Assembly (NCBI GenBank): GCA_015488935.1
Contig: WFMU01000380.1
Location: 1-8,877, forward strand
From: Flavobacteriaceae bacterium
GTDB taxonomy: Bacteria > Bacteroidota > Bacteroidia > Flavobacteriales > Flavobacteriaceae
Reading direction: 5' to 3'
DNA length: 8,877 nucleotides
Shown here piece after piece: positions 1 through 7,182 of this stretch. A program made the translations under genes and the position numbers. Position 1 is the first letter of the stretch, and the number at the start of each line of letters is the position of its first letter. Below the pieces are notes generated by a model that ran no database searches, was not told the origin of the DNA, and saw only the letters and a program-made list of their open reading frames with translations.

Positions 1-35
1 CAATTGATTTATGTTTTTTATTCCAAAAAATATAT

Positions 36-43
36 TATATTTG
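36..43 (+). promoter_or_regulatory. Candidate -7 promoter box for the M57-like lipoprotein gene
   Basis: TATATTTG matches the Bacteroidota primary sigma factor -7 consensus TAnnTTTG and lies 66 bases before the ATG at 110. I see no good TTG-type -33 element at the usual spacing; the only nearby TTG, at 4-6, is too far upstream. A perfect 10-bp palindrome, ATGAGCTCAT (54-63), sits just downstream, around the expected transcription start, and could be an operator. The match could be chance in such A+T-rich DNA. Confidence 0.4.
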
Positions 44-109
44 AATATTCGTAATGAGCTCATAATTAATTAATTGCGAATTTACAAATTATTAACTAAA
101 ATACACATT

Positions 110-931
110 ATGAAAAAAATCAAATTTATTGCAATGTTATTCATTGCTACGCTAGTATTCGTCTCATGCCAAAATGAAGACGTAACAGAAACAGAAGCAG
201 TATCTACTCAAAAATATCCAGAGATTGCTTCCAAACTTCAAAAAATGCATTTTAGTGCAGAAGGATTAGAGATTGTAGATTTAGAATTACCAGATGGCAC
301 TAAACAAAAAAGGTTTAAAGTAGAAGGAGATATGATTTTTAGTAAAGAACAAATTGAAAATGCCAAAGTATTTACCGATGTAAAACAATATCGTGCATCT
401 ACAATAGTAAGAGTACCATGGTGGGGAGGAATTAGAGTATTAAAAATTATAGGTTATACTGGAGGACGAAATGCCTTATCCAGTAAAGAGAGAGTAGCCT
501 TAAGATGGGCAGTTAATAACTATAATGCTTTAAACTTAAGAATAAAGTTTGCTTTAACTTACGGCACAAATTATGGACCACAAGATATTGTTGTTTATAG
601 AAGACCTAATTTCGGAGTAGGAGGAAGAAGTGGTTTCCCTTTTAATGGAAACCCTTATAAATGGGTTTCGGTTTGGGGATTAAGTGCTTATAGTTACAAT
701 TATTGCGAATGTGTATTTACACATCTAATAGGTCATACTATAGGAATGCACCATACAAATCCTGGTGTTGTATCTTGTAATGGTTTTTCTACGTCAACTT
801 TAGGAGCAATTCATATTCCAGGAACTCCTGTAGGAGCAGACCCAAATTCTGTTTTTAATGCATGTTGCCCAATAAGTACCACTGGTGAATTTAGCTATTA
901 TGATAAAGTAGCATTAAATTTTCTGTATTAG
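110..931 (+). CDS. M57-family (HEIGH) metallopeptidase-like lipoprotein, probably catalytically inactive
   Basis: This is a 273-residue secreted lipoprotein. The ATG at 110 is chosen over an in-frame TTG at 74 because it places a lipoprotein signal directly at the N terminus: a KK pair, a hydrophobic core, and a lipobox ending at Cys20 (FVSC). Residues 21-90 resemble the pro-region of this family, including VEGDMIFSKEQ at 71-81. Residues about 98-273 match the M57 peptidase domain: IIGYTG (113-118), SSKERVALRWAVNNYN (124-139), NPYKW (181-185), AIHIPGTP (233-240) and a C-terminal DKVALNFLY. The zinc motif HExGHxxGxxH reads HLIGHTIGMHH (205-215). The three histidines (205, 209, 215) remain, but the general-base Glu is Leu206, and the usual DPNS[IV]M Met-turn reads DPNSVF with Phe249. 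The reading frame is otherwise intact. Family membership is fairly sure; loss of activity is inferred. Five mature-region cysteines besides Cys20 (199, 201, 223, 252, 253) could form disulfides. It converges with the methyltransferase gene to its right. Confidence 0.85.
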   Translation: MKKIKFIAMLFIATLVFVSCQNEDVTETEAVSTQKYPEIASKLQKMHFSAEGLEIVDLELPDGTKQKRFKVEGDMIFSKEQIENAKVFTDVKQYRASTIVRVPWWGGIRVLKIIGYTGGRNALSSKERVALRWAVNNYNALNLRIKFALTYGTNYGPQDIVVYRRPNFGVGGRSGFPFNGNPYKWVSVWGLSAYSYNYCECVFTHLIGHTIGMHHTNPGVVSCNGFSTSTLGAIHIPGTPVGADPNSVFNACCPISTTGEFSYYDKVALNFLY

Positions 932-943
932 ATTATAATCATT

Positions 944-963
944 AGAATTCTGTAACGAATTCT
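944..963 (+). terminator. Short stem-loop just after the lipoprotein gene
   Basis: AGAATTC (944-950) and GAATTCT (957-963) form a perfect 7-bp stem around a 6-base loop, starting 13 bases after the stop codon. Only a weak run of T follows, so it is a poor intrinsic terminator on its own. It may instead protect the mRNA 3' end or add to the larger hairpin downstream. Confidence 0.35.
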
Positions 964-969
964 GTTTAT

Positions 970-1036
970 AGAAAGCAAATAAATGGTGATATTTAAAAAT
1001 ATTTTCTAAAAAAAGATTACCATTTGTTTGTTTTCT
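970..1036. terminator. Long stem-loop between convergent genes, possible bidirectional terminator
   Basis: Bases 970-990 pair with 1016-1036 over about 21 bp. The core is CAAATAAATGGTGAT against ATTACCATTTGTTTG, with three G-U wobbles in the plus-strand RNA, and the stem extends outward through GAAAG and TTTTC. The 25-base loop contains a smaller inverted repeat (989-994 with 997-1002). The element lies between two convergent genes, where a shared terminator would be expected. The plus-strand side is followed by T-rich sequence; the minus-strand side is less convincing. Confidence 0.5.
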
Positions 1037-1074
1037 TATTGTTTTGATAAATTTTTCTGTATTCTTTTTTAATC

Positions 1075-1124
1075 ATTGAGTATAGGTTTAAATATCCTAA
1101 AAAATTATCTCAATTTGGTTTTTT
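1075..1124 (+). terminator. Imperfect hairpin with T tract, possible second plus-strand terminator
   Basis: ATTGAG (1075-1080) pairs with CTCAAT (1109-1114), and TAGG (1083-1086) pairs with CCTA (1096-1099) inside it. A T-rich stretch, TTGGTTTTTT, follows at 1115-1124 and runs into the stop codon of the opposing gene. The orientation fits termination of plus-strand transcripts that read past 1036. Internal mismatches and the low GC of the stem make this tentative. Confidence 0.3.
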
Positions 1125-2295
1125 AAGAAAAGTTCTTTTTGTTTTTCGATGCTTTTTTACTACCTCTATACATTTCATATTTTACAAATCTACATTCTAA
1201 ACTACCATTGTATAATTGTATTTTTTTAGAAGTTCTAAGTCCCACTTTTTTTAATCCATGTTGAAAATCCGAAGTTATTAACCATGCATCTACACCTTCG
1301 TAGCCTTGTTTTAAAGTATCGCCAATTTTCCCATAAAATACAGGTATATCTACTTGTAATCTTTCTCCATAAGGAGGATTAAATAATACAATAGTTTTTC
1401 CATCTAATGGATTGCTACTTTTAAAAAAATCTTGATTTTCTATAGAAATAAATTCCGATAAGTCGGCATTTTTTATATTATCTTTTGCTTTTCTAATAGC
1501 GCTAGGAGCTTTATCAAAACCAATAATTTTTGTATGAGTTTCTCTAATTTTTTGGATTAATGAATCTTGTATTTTATTAAATAAATCGGCATCAAAATCG
1601 CTCCATTTTTCGAAAGCAAATTCACTTCTATTCAAATTTGGAGGTACATTAACTGCAATCATTGCGGCCTCTATTAATATGGTACCACTTCCACACATTG
1701 GGTCTAATAAATTTTGAGTACCATCGTAACCAGAAAGCAAAACTAAACCTGCCGCTAATGCTTCATTTATTGGAGCAATATTTGTTGCAGCTCTATATCC
1801 TCTTTTGTGTAATGATTCTCCCGAACTATCAAAAGATACAGTACAAGTATCATTTTGAATATGAATATTAATTGCTAAATCTGGATGTTTTAAATCAATG
1901 CTAGGTCTAGCATCATACCGATCTCTAAAATAATCTACAATAGCATCTTTTGTTTTTAAAGATACGTAATGCGAATGTGTGAATTTTGAAGAACTTACCG
2001 TAGAATTTACAGCAAATGTTTTGTCTGTATATAAAAAATCTTCCCAATGGATACGTTGTATTTGCTTATATAAATCATGTTCATCTCGTACTTTAAAACT
2101 TTTGTATGGTTTTAATATTCGTATGGCTGTACGCAATGCCATGTTTGCTTTATACATAAAACCTGTATCTCCTTCAAAGGTTACATTTCTTATTCCTTCT
2201 TTTACATGCATTGCGCCTAAGTTTCGCAATTCCTTTGCTAATATAGGTTCTAAACCATGCATGGTTTTGGCAAGCATTTTAAAATTATTATTCAT
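1123..2295 (-). CDS. THUMP-domain class I SAM-dependent RNA methyltransferase (RlmL-like)
   Basis: This 390-residue protein is predicted to methylate a guanine base in RNA, most likely 23S rRNA, using S-adenosylmethionine in the cytoplasm. The N-terminal part (about 1-160) has the ferredoxin-like and THUMP region of the RlmL group, followed by LHKRGYR (162-168), a signature of these enzymes. The Rossmann-type methyltransferase domain follows: SAM-binding loop DPMCGSGT (198-205), motif II GFDKA (259-263) and catalytic NPPYGER (306-312). The C terminus is a lysine-rich tail (378-387) that could contact RNA. E. coli RlmL is fused to a second methyltransferase, RlmK; that half is absent here, as is usual for stand-alone bacterial homologues. 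The ATG at 2295 gives the full-length THUMP region. It lies 50 bases downstream of dnaE on the same strand, so co-transcription is possible. The m2G2445 target of E. coli RlmL is assumed by homology, not shown. Confidence 0.9.
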   Translation of the reverse strand: MNNNFKMLAKTMHGLEPILAKELRNLGAMHVKEGIRNVTFEGDTGFMYKANMALRTAIRILKPYKSFKVRDEHDLYKQIQRIHWEDFLYTDKTFAVNSTVSSSKFTHSHYVSLKTKDAIVDYFRDRYDARPSIDLKHPDLAINIHIQNDTCTVSFDSSGESLHKRGYRAATNIAPINEALAAGLVLLSGYDGTQNLLDPMCGSGTILIEAAMIAVNVPPNLNRSEFAFEKWSDFDADLFNKIQDSLIQKIRETHTKIIGFDKAPSAIRKAKDNIKNADLSEFISIENQDFFKSSNPLDGKTIVLFNPPYGERLQVDIPVFYGKIGDTLKQGYEGVDAWLITSDFQHGLKKVGLRTSKKIQLYNGSLECRFVKYEMYRGSKKASKNKKNFS

Positions 2296-2299
2296 TTTG

Positions 2300-2307
2300 C
2301 AAAGCTA
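2300..2307 (-). promoter_or_regulatory. Candidate -7 box directly before the methyltransferase start
   Basis: On the minus strand TAGCTTTG matches TAnnTTTG exactly, only four bases before the ATG at 2295. If used, it would give a leaderless or almost leaderless transcript. A TTTG lies farther upstream, but its spacing of 28 bases is longer than usual. Read-through from dnaE is an equally plausible source of expression. Confidence 0.25.
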
Positions 2308-2345
2308 ATTAATTAATCTAAAAAAGATAAAATTACAAATCTTTA

Positions 2346-5300
2346 TTAATTTAAATTATAACGAAATTCCTTTTCATCTAATTCTTTTAAAAACTCGTTG
2401 GTAATATGCACTTTTTTAGTACGACTTGGCATTTGTAATTTTAACTTTTTTGCTCTATCATACACAATAAAATTTAAATTATGCTTCCCTACATTTTTTA
2501 GTACTAACTCTTCTATAGTTTCTATTTTTTTGCTGTCTAATGTATCTATATCGATATGTAAAGTAATTTTTTTCGCCATTTTTGTTAATACATCTTGCAA
2601 CATTTGTACAGAATTGTAGCTAATTCTAGGTTGTCCTTCGTTCCATCCTCGCTGAATGGCTGTTTTTATGTATAAAAAGGCATTTGGTATTAAAAAGTGT
2701 TTAAATTTTAGATAGTCTTCGCCAAAAATGCGAAATTCATACGATTCGTTATAATCTTCTAGTACAAAACTTGCCCAACCTTTTCCGCTTTTTGCAATGC
2801 GATGTTGTACGTTAGATATTATTCCTCCAAAGGTAAGTTCTCTTCCTATTAATGCGTCTAAATTTTTAAAGTGACTTAAATTGGCATTACAAAAATATTT
2901 TAGTTCTGTTTTGTAATCGTCTAATGGATGTCCAGAAATATACATACCAATAGCTTCTTTTTCTTTAGATAATTTTTCCATGATATTCCATGGTTCACAT
3001 AGTGGAATTATTGGCTCGTCAAATTGTACAACACTAGTTTCGCCAAACATAGAGATTTGAGCAGAATTTTTATTTTCTTGATATTTATTTCCAAAGCGAA
3101 TGGCTTTATCTAAAATAGTCAATCCTTTTTCATCAACAGCATAATATTGTGACCTATTTATATTGCCAAAACTGTCAAATCCACCAGAAATTGCCAATCC
3201 ATCAAATGCTTTTTTACTTGCGGCTCTTAAATCTACTCTCTTTGCCATATCAAAAATAGATTTAAACGGACCGTTTTCTTTTCTTTCTTTAATGATTGCT
3301 TCTACAGCTTTTTCTCCCATTCCTTTAATTGCGCCCATTCCAAAGCGAATTGCTCCTTCTTTATTTACCGAAAATTTATAGTATGATTCGTTAACATCTG
3401 GACCTAAAACTTCGATTCCCATACGTTTTGCTTCTTCCATAAAAAAGGCTATTGCCTTAATATCTCGCATGTTATTAGAAAGCACAGATGCCATATATTC
3501 GGCAGGATAGTGTGCTTTTAAATAGGCAGTTTGGTAAGCAATATAGGCATAACAAGTAGAGTGCGATTTGTTAAATGCGTAGGCCGCAAAAGCTTCCCAA
3601 TCTTTCCATACTTTATTTAATATTTCTTCTGGATGTCCGTTTTTAACACCACCTTCAATAAATAAAGGTTTCATTTTTTCTAGTAGTGCAAATATTTTTT
3701 TTCCCATTGCTTTTCGCAAGGAATCGGCTTGACCTTTGGTAAAATTTGCCAATTTTTGCGAAAGTAGCATTACCTGTTCTTGATAAACGGTAATTCCATA
3801 GGTTTCTTTTAGATAAACGTCCATTCCTGGAAGGTCGTAAGTGATTTCTTCTCTTCCGTGTTTTCTGTCAATAAAGCTTGGTATATATTCCATTGGACCT
3901 GGTCTATACAGTGCATTCATTGCTATTAAATCTGCAAATTCCGTAGGTTTTAATCCACGTAAGTGTTTTTGCATTCCTGGCGATTCGTATTGGAATATTC
4001 CTATGGTTTCTCCTCTTTGGAATAGCTCGTAGGTTTTTTCATCATCTAATGGAAAATCGTCTGGTATAAGTTCTACATCATGTATTGCCTTGATTATTTT
4101 TATGGCATCTTTAATTAATGTCAGTGTTTTTAATCCTAAGAAGTCCATTTTTAACAGTCCAGCACTTTCAACCACACTATTATCGAACTGTGTAACATAC
4201 ATGTCCGAATCTTTTGCTGTTGCAACTGGTATTAAGTTGGTAATGTCTTCTGGTGTAATGATAACGCCACAGGCATGAATTCCTGTATTCCGAACCGACC
4301 CTTCTAATGCTTGTGCTTGTGTAATGGTTTGTCCTAAAAGATTATCTTCTTCGGCAATGGTTCTTAATTGTTGTACATTTTCTTTTTCTTCTGGTCGTAA
4401 TCCGTTTATTTTACCAACACTTTTAGAATCGTTTCCAAAGATATTTTTTAGTTTTACGCCTGGTATTAGCTTTGCTACTCTATCAGCTTCGTATAATGGT
4501 AAATCTAGGACTCTGGCAGTATCTCTTATCGAAGATTTAGCAGCCATGGTTCCGTAAGTAACAATTTGTGCTACTTGATTTGCACCATATTTATTAATTA
4601 CAAATTGAATTACTTTTTGTCTTCCTTCATCATCAAAATCAATATCAATATCTGGTAGTGATACACGGTCTGGATTTAAAAAACGTTCAAATAGCAAATC
4701 GTATTTTATTGGGTCAATATTGGTTATCCACAAGCAGTAAGCTACCACAGAACCAGCGGCAGAACCACGACCTGGGCCAACAGAAACGCCCATTTTTCTT
4801 GCTTCAAATATTAAATCCCAAACGATTAAGAAATAACCTGGATAGCCTGTTTTTTCTATAATCATTAATTCAAAATCGATACGTTCTTTGGTTTCTTCGT
4901 CTAAGACATCGCCGTATCGTTTTTTTGCTCCTTCGTAGGTAAGGTGTTTTAAATAGGCATTTTCTCCTCTTACTCCGCCATCTTCGGCATCTTTTGCTAC
5001 TTTAAATTCTTCAGGTATATCAAACTTAGGCAATAATACGTCTCTTGCCAAGGTGTAGGTTTCTACTTTATCTACTATTTCTTGGGTATTGGTTATTGCT
5101 TCTGGAATATCGTGAAACAATGCTTGCATTTCTGCTTGTGACTTAAAGTAGTATTGGTCGTTATCTAGTCCGTATCGGTAGCCTCTTCCTCTTCCTTTTG
5201 GTGTGGCTACTTTTTCTGCATCTTTAATACACAGTAGCACATCGTGTGATTTGGAATCGCTCTGATTAATATAAAAAGTATTGTTGGTAGCAATTACTTT

Positions 5301-6719
5301 TACTTGGTGTTTTTTTGCAAATTGTAATAATACTTCGTTTACATGGTCTTCATTTTCTTGTCCATGGCGCATTAATTCCAAATAAAAATCATCTGCAAAT
5401 TCTTTTTTCCACCAAAGTAATGCTTCTTCGGCTTGTTTTTCTCCAATATTTAGAATTTTACTTGGTATTTCTCCGTATAAATTTCCTGATAATACAATTA
5501 AATCTTCTTTGTATTGTTTGATAATTTCTTTATCGATTCTCGGTACGTAATAAAAACCTGCGGTATTGGATAATGAGGACATTTTTGCCAAATTATGATA
5601 GCCATTTTTATTTTTTGCTAAGATTACAATTTGGTATCCGTTGTCTTTATTTTTTTTATCGAGGTGATTTTCACAGACATTAAATGTACATCCAACAATT
5701 GGTGTTAGTGGTTTTTTTGGAATGCCATCTGATTCTAGCTTATCGTTATGTTCTTCTACTAATTTATTGTATGCAATGGCTTCTTTGGTAAAATAAAATG
5801 CGCCCATCATACTAAAATCTGTTAAGGCTACACCATTCATTTCATTTTTTACAGCTGCATTTATTAGGTCCGAAATACTGGTTGTAGATTGTAATATAGA
5901 AAATTGGGAATGGTTGTGTAGATGTGAGAAGTTTTCTACTGTTTTGGTGCTTTTTGGTTTTTGTGATGGTGTTTCTACCTTGGTACTTTCTGCTACTTTT
6001 TTTGCTTCTTTTAACTTTTTGCTTTCTTGTTTTAAGTTGAGGTGTTTTATACCAAATGTACCAAAAGGTTCTTTATTTTCTTCTTTAAATTTTACAAAAT
6101 AAGCATCTTCTACGTTTAAATCTTGTGCCGTATAATTTCCAATTCGTATTAATTCTAAAAAACATCTTGTTGTTGCTTCTACATCTGCTGTGGCATTGTG
6201 TGCTTCGCCAAATGGCTGATGGAATAATTTTTGGTGTAATTCGGTTAATGTTGGAAGTTTAAATTTTCCATATCTTCCTCCTGGCAACTGACATAATGTA
6301 GCTGTTTTTTCTGTACAGGTATCTAATACTGGTAATTCGTTTAGTGGTGTTTCTATTCCTTGTCGGAAGAATTCACAACCCATAATATTCAAATCAAACT
6401 TTAGATTTTGTCCAACTACAAAGGTAGATTTTTCTAATGCTTCATTAAATAATGCTAAAACTTCGTTTAATGGTTTTCCTTTTTCTTGTGCTAATAAGGT
6501 AGATATTCCGTGTATTTGTTCAGAATCGTATGGTATATTATAGCCTTCTGGCTGAATTAAATAATCTTGATGTTCAATTAATTTACCATACTCGTCATGT
6601 AATTGCCATGCTATTTGTACACATCTTGGCCAATTGTTGGTATCTGTAATTGGAGCATTCCACTTTTTTGGTAATCCAGTGGTTTCTGTATCAAATATTA
6701 AGTAGGTATTTTTAGTCAT
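2346..6719 (-). CDS. dnaE: DNA polymerase III alpha subunit with fused N-terminal DEDDh exonuclease
   Basis: This 1,457-residue protein is the replicative DNA polymerase. Residues 1-200 are a DEDDh proofreading exonuclease: FDTETTG (Asp10, Glu12), GQNLKFD (Asp109) and HNATAD (His174, Asp179). A Lys/Glu-rich linker (about 225-262) leads to the PHP domain (264-500). This keeps HLHNHS (266-271) but has replaced most other metal ligands: Gln277, Phe302, Thr345, Gln363, Asn413, Asn480 and Phe482 stand where D, H, E, H, C, D and H are typical. The polymerase core has GPGRGSAAGS (648-657), catalytic Asp690 and Asp692 in PDIDIDF, and Asp859 in MDFLGL. Fingers, a helix-hairpin-helix region (about 1125-1160), a clamp-binding motif QISMF (1221-1225) and an OB fold (about 1293-1355) follow. 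E. coli DnaE is 1,160 residues and takes its exonuclease from DnaQ; here the extra N-terminal length is the exonuclease itself. The ATG at 6719 starts just before the first exonuclease strand. All three polymerase aspartates and the five exonuclease residues are present, so both activities are expected. Confidence 0.96.
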   Translation of the reverse strand: MTKNTYLIFDTETTGLPKKWNAPITDTNNWPRCVQIAWQLHDEYGKLIEHQDYLIQPEGYNIPYDSEQIHGISTLLAQEKGKPLNEVLALFNEALEKSTFVVGQNLKFDLNIMGCEFFRQGIETPLNELPVLDTCTEKTATLCQLPGGRYGKFKLPTLTELHQKLFHQPFGEAHNATADVEATTRCFLELIRIGNYTAQDLNVEDAYFVKFKEENKEPFGTFGIKHLNLKQESKKLKEAKKVAESTKVETPSQKPKSTKTVENFSHLHNHSQFSILQSTTSISDLINAAVKNEMNGVALTDFSMMGAFYFTKEAIAYNKLVEEHNDKLESDGIPKKPLTPIVGCTFNVCENHLDKKNKDNGYQIVILAKNKNGYHNLAKMSSLSNTAGFYYVPRIDKEIIKQYKEDLIVLSGNLYGEIPSKILNIGEKQAEEALLWWKKEFADDFYLELMRHGQENEDHVNEVLLQFAKKHQVKVIATNNTFYINQSDSKSHDVLLCIKDAEKVATPKGRGRGYRYGLDNDQYYFKSQAEMQALFHDIPEAITNTQEIVDKVETYTLARDVLLPKFDIPEEFKVAKDAEDGGVRGENAYLKHLTYEGAKKRYGDVLDEETKERIDFELMIIEKTGYPGYFLIVWDLIFEARKMGVSVGPGRGSAAGSVVAYCLWITNIDPIKYDLLFERFLNPDRVSLPDIDIDFDDEGRQKVIQFVINKYGANQVAQIVTYGTMAAKSSIRDTARVLDLPLYEADRVAKLIPGVKLKNIFGNDSKSVGKINGLRPEEKENVQQLRTIAEEDNLLGQTITQAQALEGSVRNTGIHACGVIITPEDITNLIPVATAKDSDMYVTQFDNSVVESAGLLKMDFLGLKTLTLIKDAIKIIKAIHDVELIPDDFPLDDEKTYELFQRGETIGIFQYESPGMQKHLRGLKPTEFADLIAMNALYRPGPMEYIPSFIDRKHGREEITYDLPGMDVYLKETYGITVYQEQVMLLSQKLANFTKGQADSLRKAMGKKIFALLEKMKPLFIEGGVKNGHPEEILNKVWKDWEAFAAYAFNKSHSTCYAYIAYQTAYLKAHYPAEYMASVLSNNMRDIKAIAFFMEEAKRMGIEVLGPDVNESYYKFSVNKEGAIRFGMGAIKGMGEKAVEAIIKERKENGPFKSIFDMAKRVDLRAASKKAFDGLAISGGFDSFGNINRSQYYAVDEKGLTILDKAIRFGNKYQENKNSAQISMFGETSVVQFDEPIIPLCEPWNIMEKLSKEKEAIGMYISGHPLDDYKTELKYFCNANLSHFKNLDALIGRELTFGGIISNVQHRIAKSGKGWASFVLEDYNESYEFRIFGEDYLKFKHFLIPNAFLYIKTAIQRGWNEGQPRISYNSVQMLQDVLTKMAKKITLHIDIDTLDSKKIETIEELVLKNVGKHNLNFIVYDRAKKLKLQMPSRTKKVHITNEFLKELDEKEFRYNLN

Positions 6720-6904
6720 ACATTTTTCTTAAAGGCAACATAGGCAATAAATTATACCAATTTTGCACTATTTTAGTTTAAAGGCTAAAAGTACGTATTA
6801 ATGTGCATATACTTTATTTTGCTAAATGGAATTTATTAACAACCAAAACATAATTTTACAAAAAAAATCATTGTTGTGTGGCAAAAGATATAAGACTGCT
6901 TTGC

Positions 6905-6939
6905 TTTTAGACTTAAGATACAAGACGCAAGAAACAAGA
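6905..6939. repeat. Five tandem degenerate 7-bp repeats
   Basis: The plus strand reads TTTTAGA, CTTAAGA, TACAAGA, CGCAAGA, AACAAGA in direct succession. Read on the minus strand, the units follow TCTTGnn, with the last two more diverged. The 7-bp period is not a multiple of three, which argues against a protein-coding origin. It sits 34 bases from the GC-rich palindrome, and the two may belong to one element. Confidence 0.75.
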
Positions 6940-6973
6940 TGTATGAGTTATAAATTATGGATGTTGAGTTTTG

Positions 6974-6989
6974 CCCCGAAGTTTCGGGG
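6974..6989. repeat. GC-rich palindrome CCCCGAA-GT-TTCGGGG
   Basis: CCCCGAA (6974-6980) and TTCGGGG (6983-6989) form a perfect 7-bp inverted repeat around GT. It is a striking GC cluster in very A+T-rich surroundings. Direct copies of ATGTTGA flank it at 6961-6967 and 6994-7000. Small palindromes like this are typical of REP-like intergenic elements; no T run follows, so it is unlikely to be a standard terminator. Confidence 0.7.
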
Positions 6990-7047
6990 TTGAATGTTGA
7001 AATGTGTACGTCCCTGATATAGGTTGACCACAAAAGTCTGTAGATGG

Positions 7048-7079
7048 AGCTGTTTTGCTAAAATAGCTTTACTTTTTTT
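7048..7079 (+). terminator. Terminator-like hairpin oriented on the plus strand
   Basis: AGCTGTTTT (7048-7056) pairs with AAAATAGCT (7060-7068), with one G-U wobble, around loop GCT; TTACTTTTTTT follows at 7069-7079. This is a fair intrinsic terminator shape. An overlapping alternative hairpin, GCTTTA (7066-7071) with TAAAGC (7079-7084), would exclude it. No plus-strand gene lies directly upstream, so it would end only antisense or element-derived transcripts. Confidence 0.4.
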
Positions 7080-7182
7080 AAAGCAAGGTGTTATTTTATA
7101 ACTATGGCATTTTCTCTTTTATTTCATTGGGTTTTATCAGTTATGTATCTTTTTTATCGAATAACAGTAAAAAATTTCTTGA

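Larger units (their letters stand above)
6720..7182. other. 463-base intergenic region with repeats and hairpins, no convincing gene
   Basis: This gap lies between dnaE and the next minus-strand gene. Short open frames exist on both strands (minus 6836-7033, plus 7104-7313), but they lack recognisable protein features and run through repeats or over the neighbouring gene. The region holds tandem heptamers (6905-6939), a GC-rich palindrome (6974-6989) and a terminator-like hairpin (7048-7079). The dnaE promoter must lie near 6720-6800 unless an upstream one is used, but I found no clear consensus box there. The block about 6885-7030 looks like a dispersed non-coding element. Confidence 0.7.

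Noticed and set aside
74..109. In-frame TTG start giving a 12-residue N-terminal extension of the lipoprotein
   Set aside because: The extension would move the lipoprotein signal away from the N terminus; the ATG at 110 gives a standard signal peptide with the lipobox Cys at residue 20.
1979..2308. Plus-strand 109-codon frame opposite the methyltransferase gene
   Set aside because: It is antisense to the conserved THUMP region, and its composition is that of a reverse-complement shadow.
6905..6939. CRISPR array
   Set aside because: The units are 7 bp long with no spacers and no cas genes nearby.
6836..7033. Minus-strand 65-codon frame
   Set aside because: It starts with TTG, runs through the heptamer repeat and the palindrome, and has no protein-like features; it is best explained as a chance frame in a repeat element.
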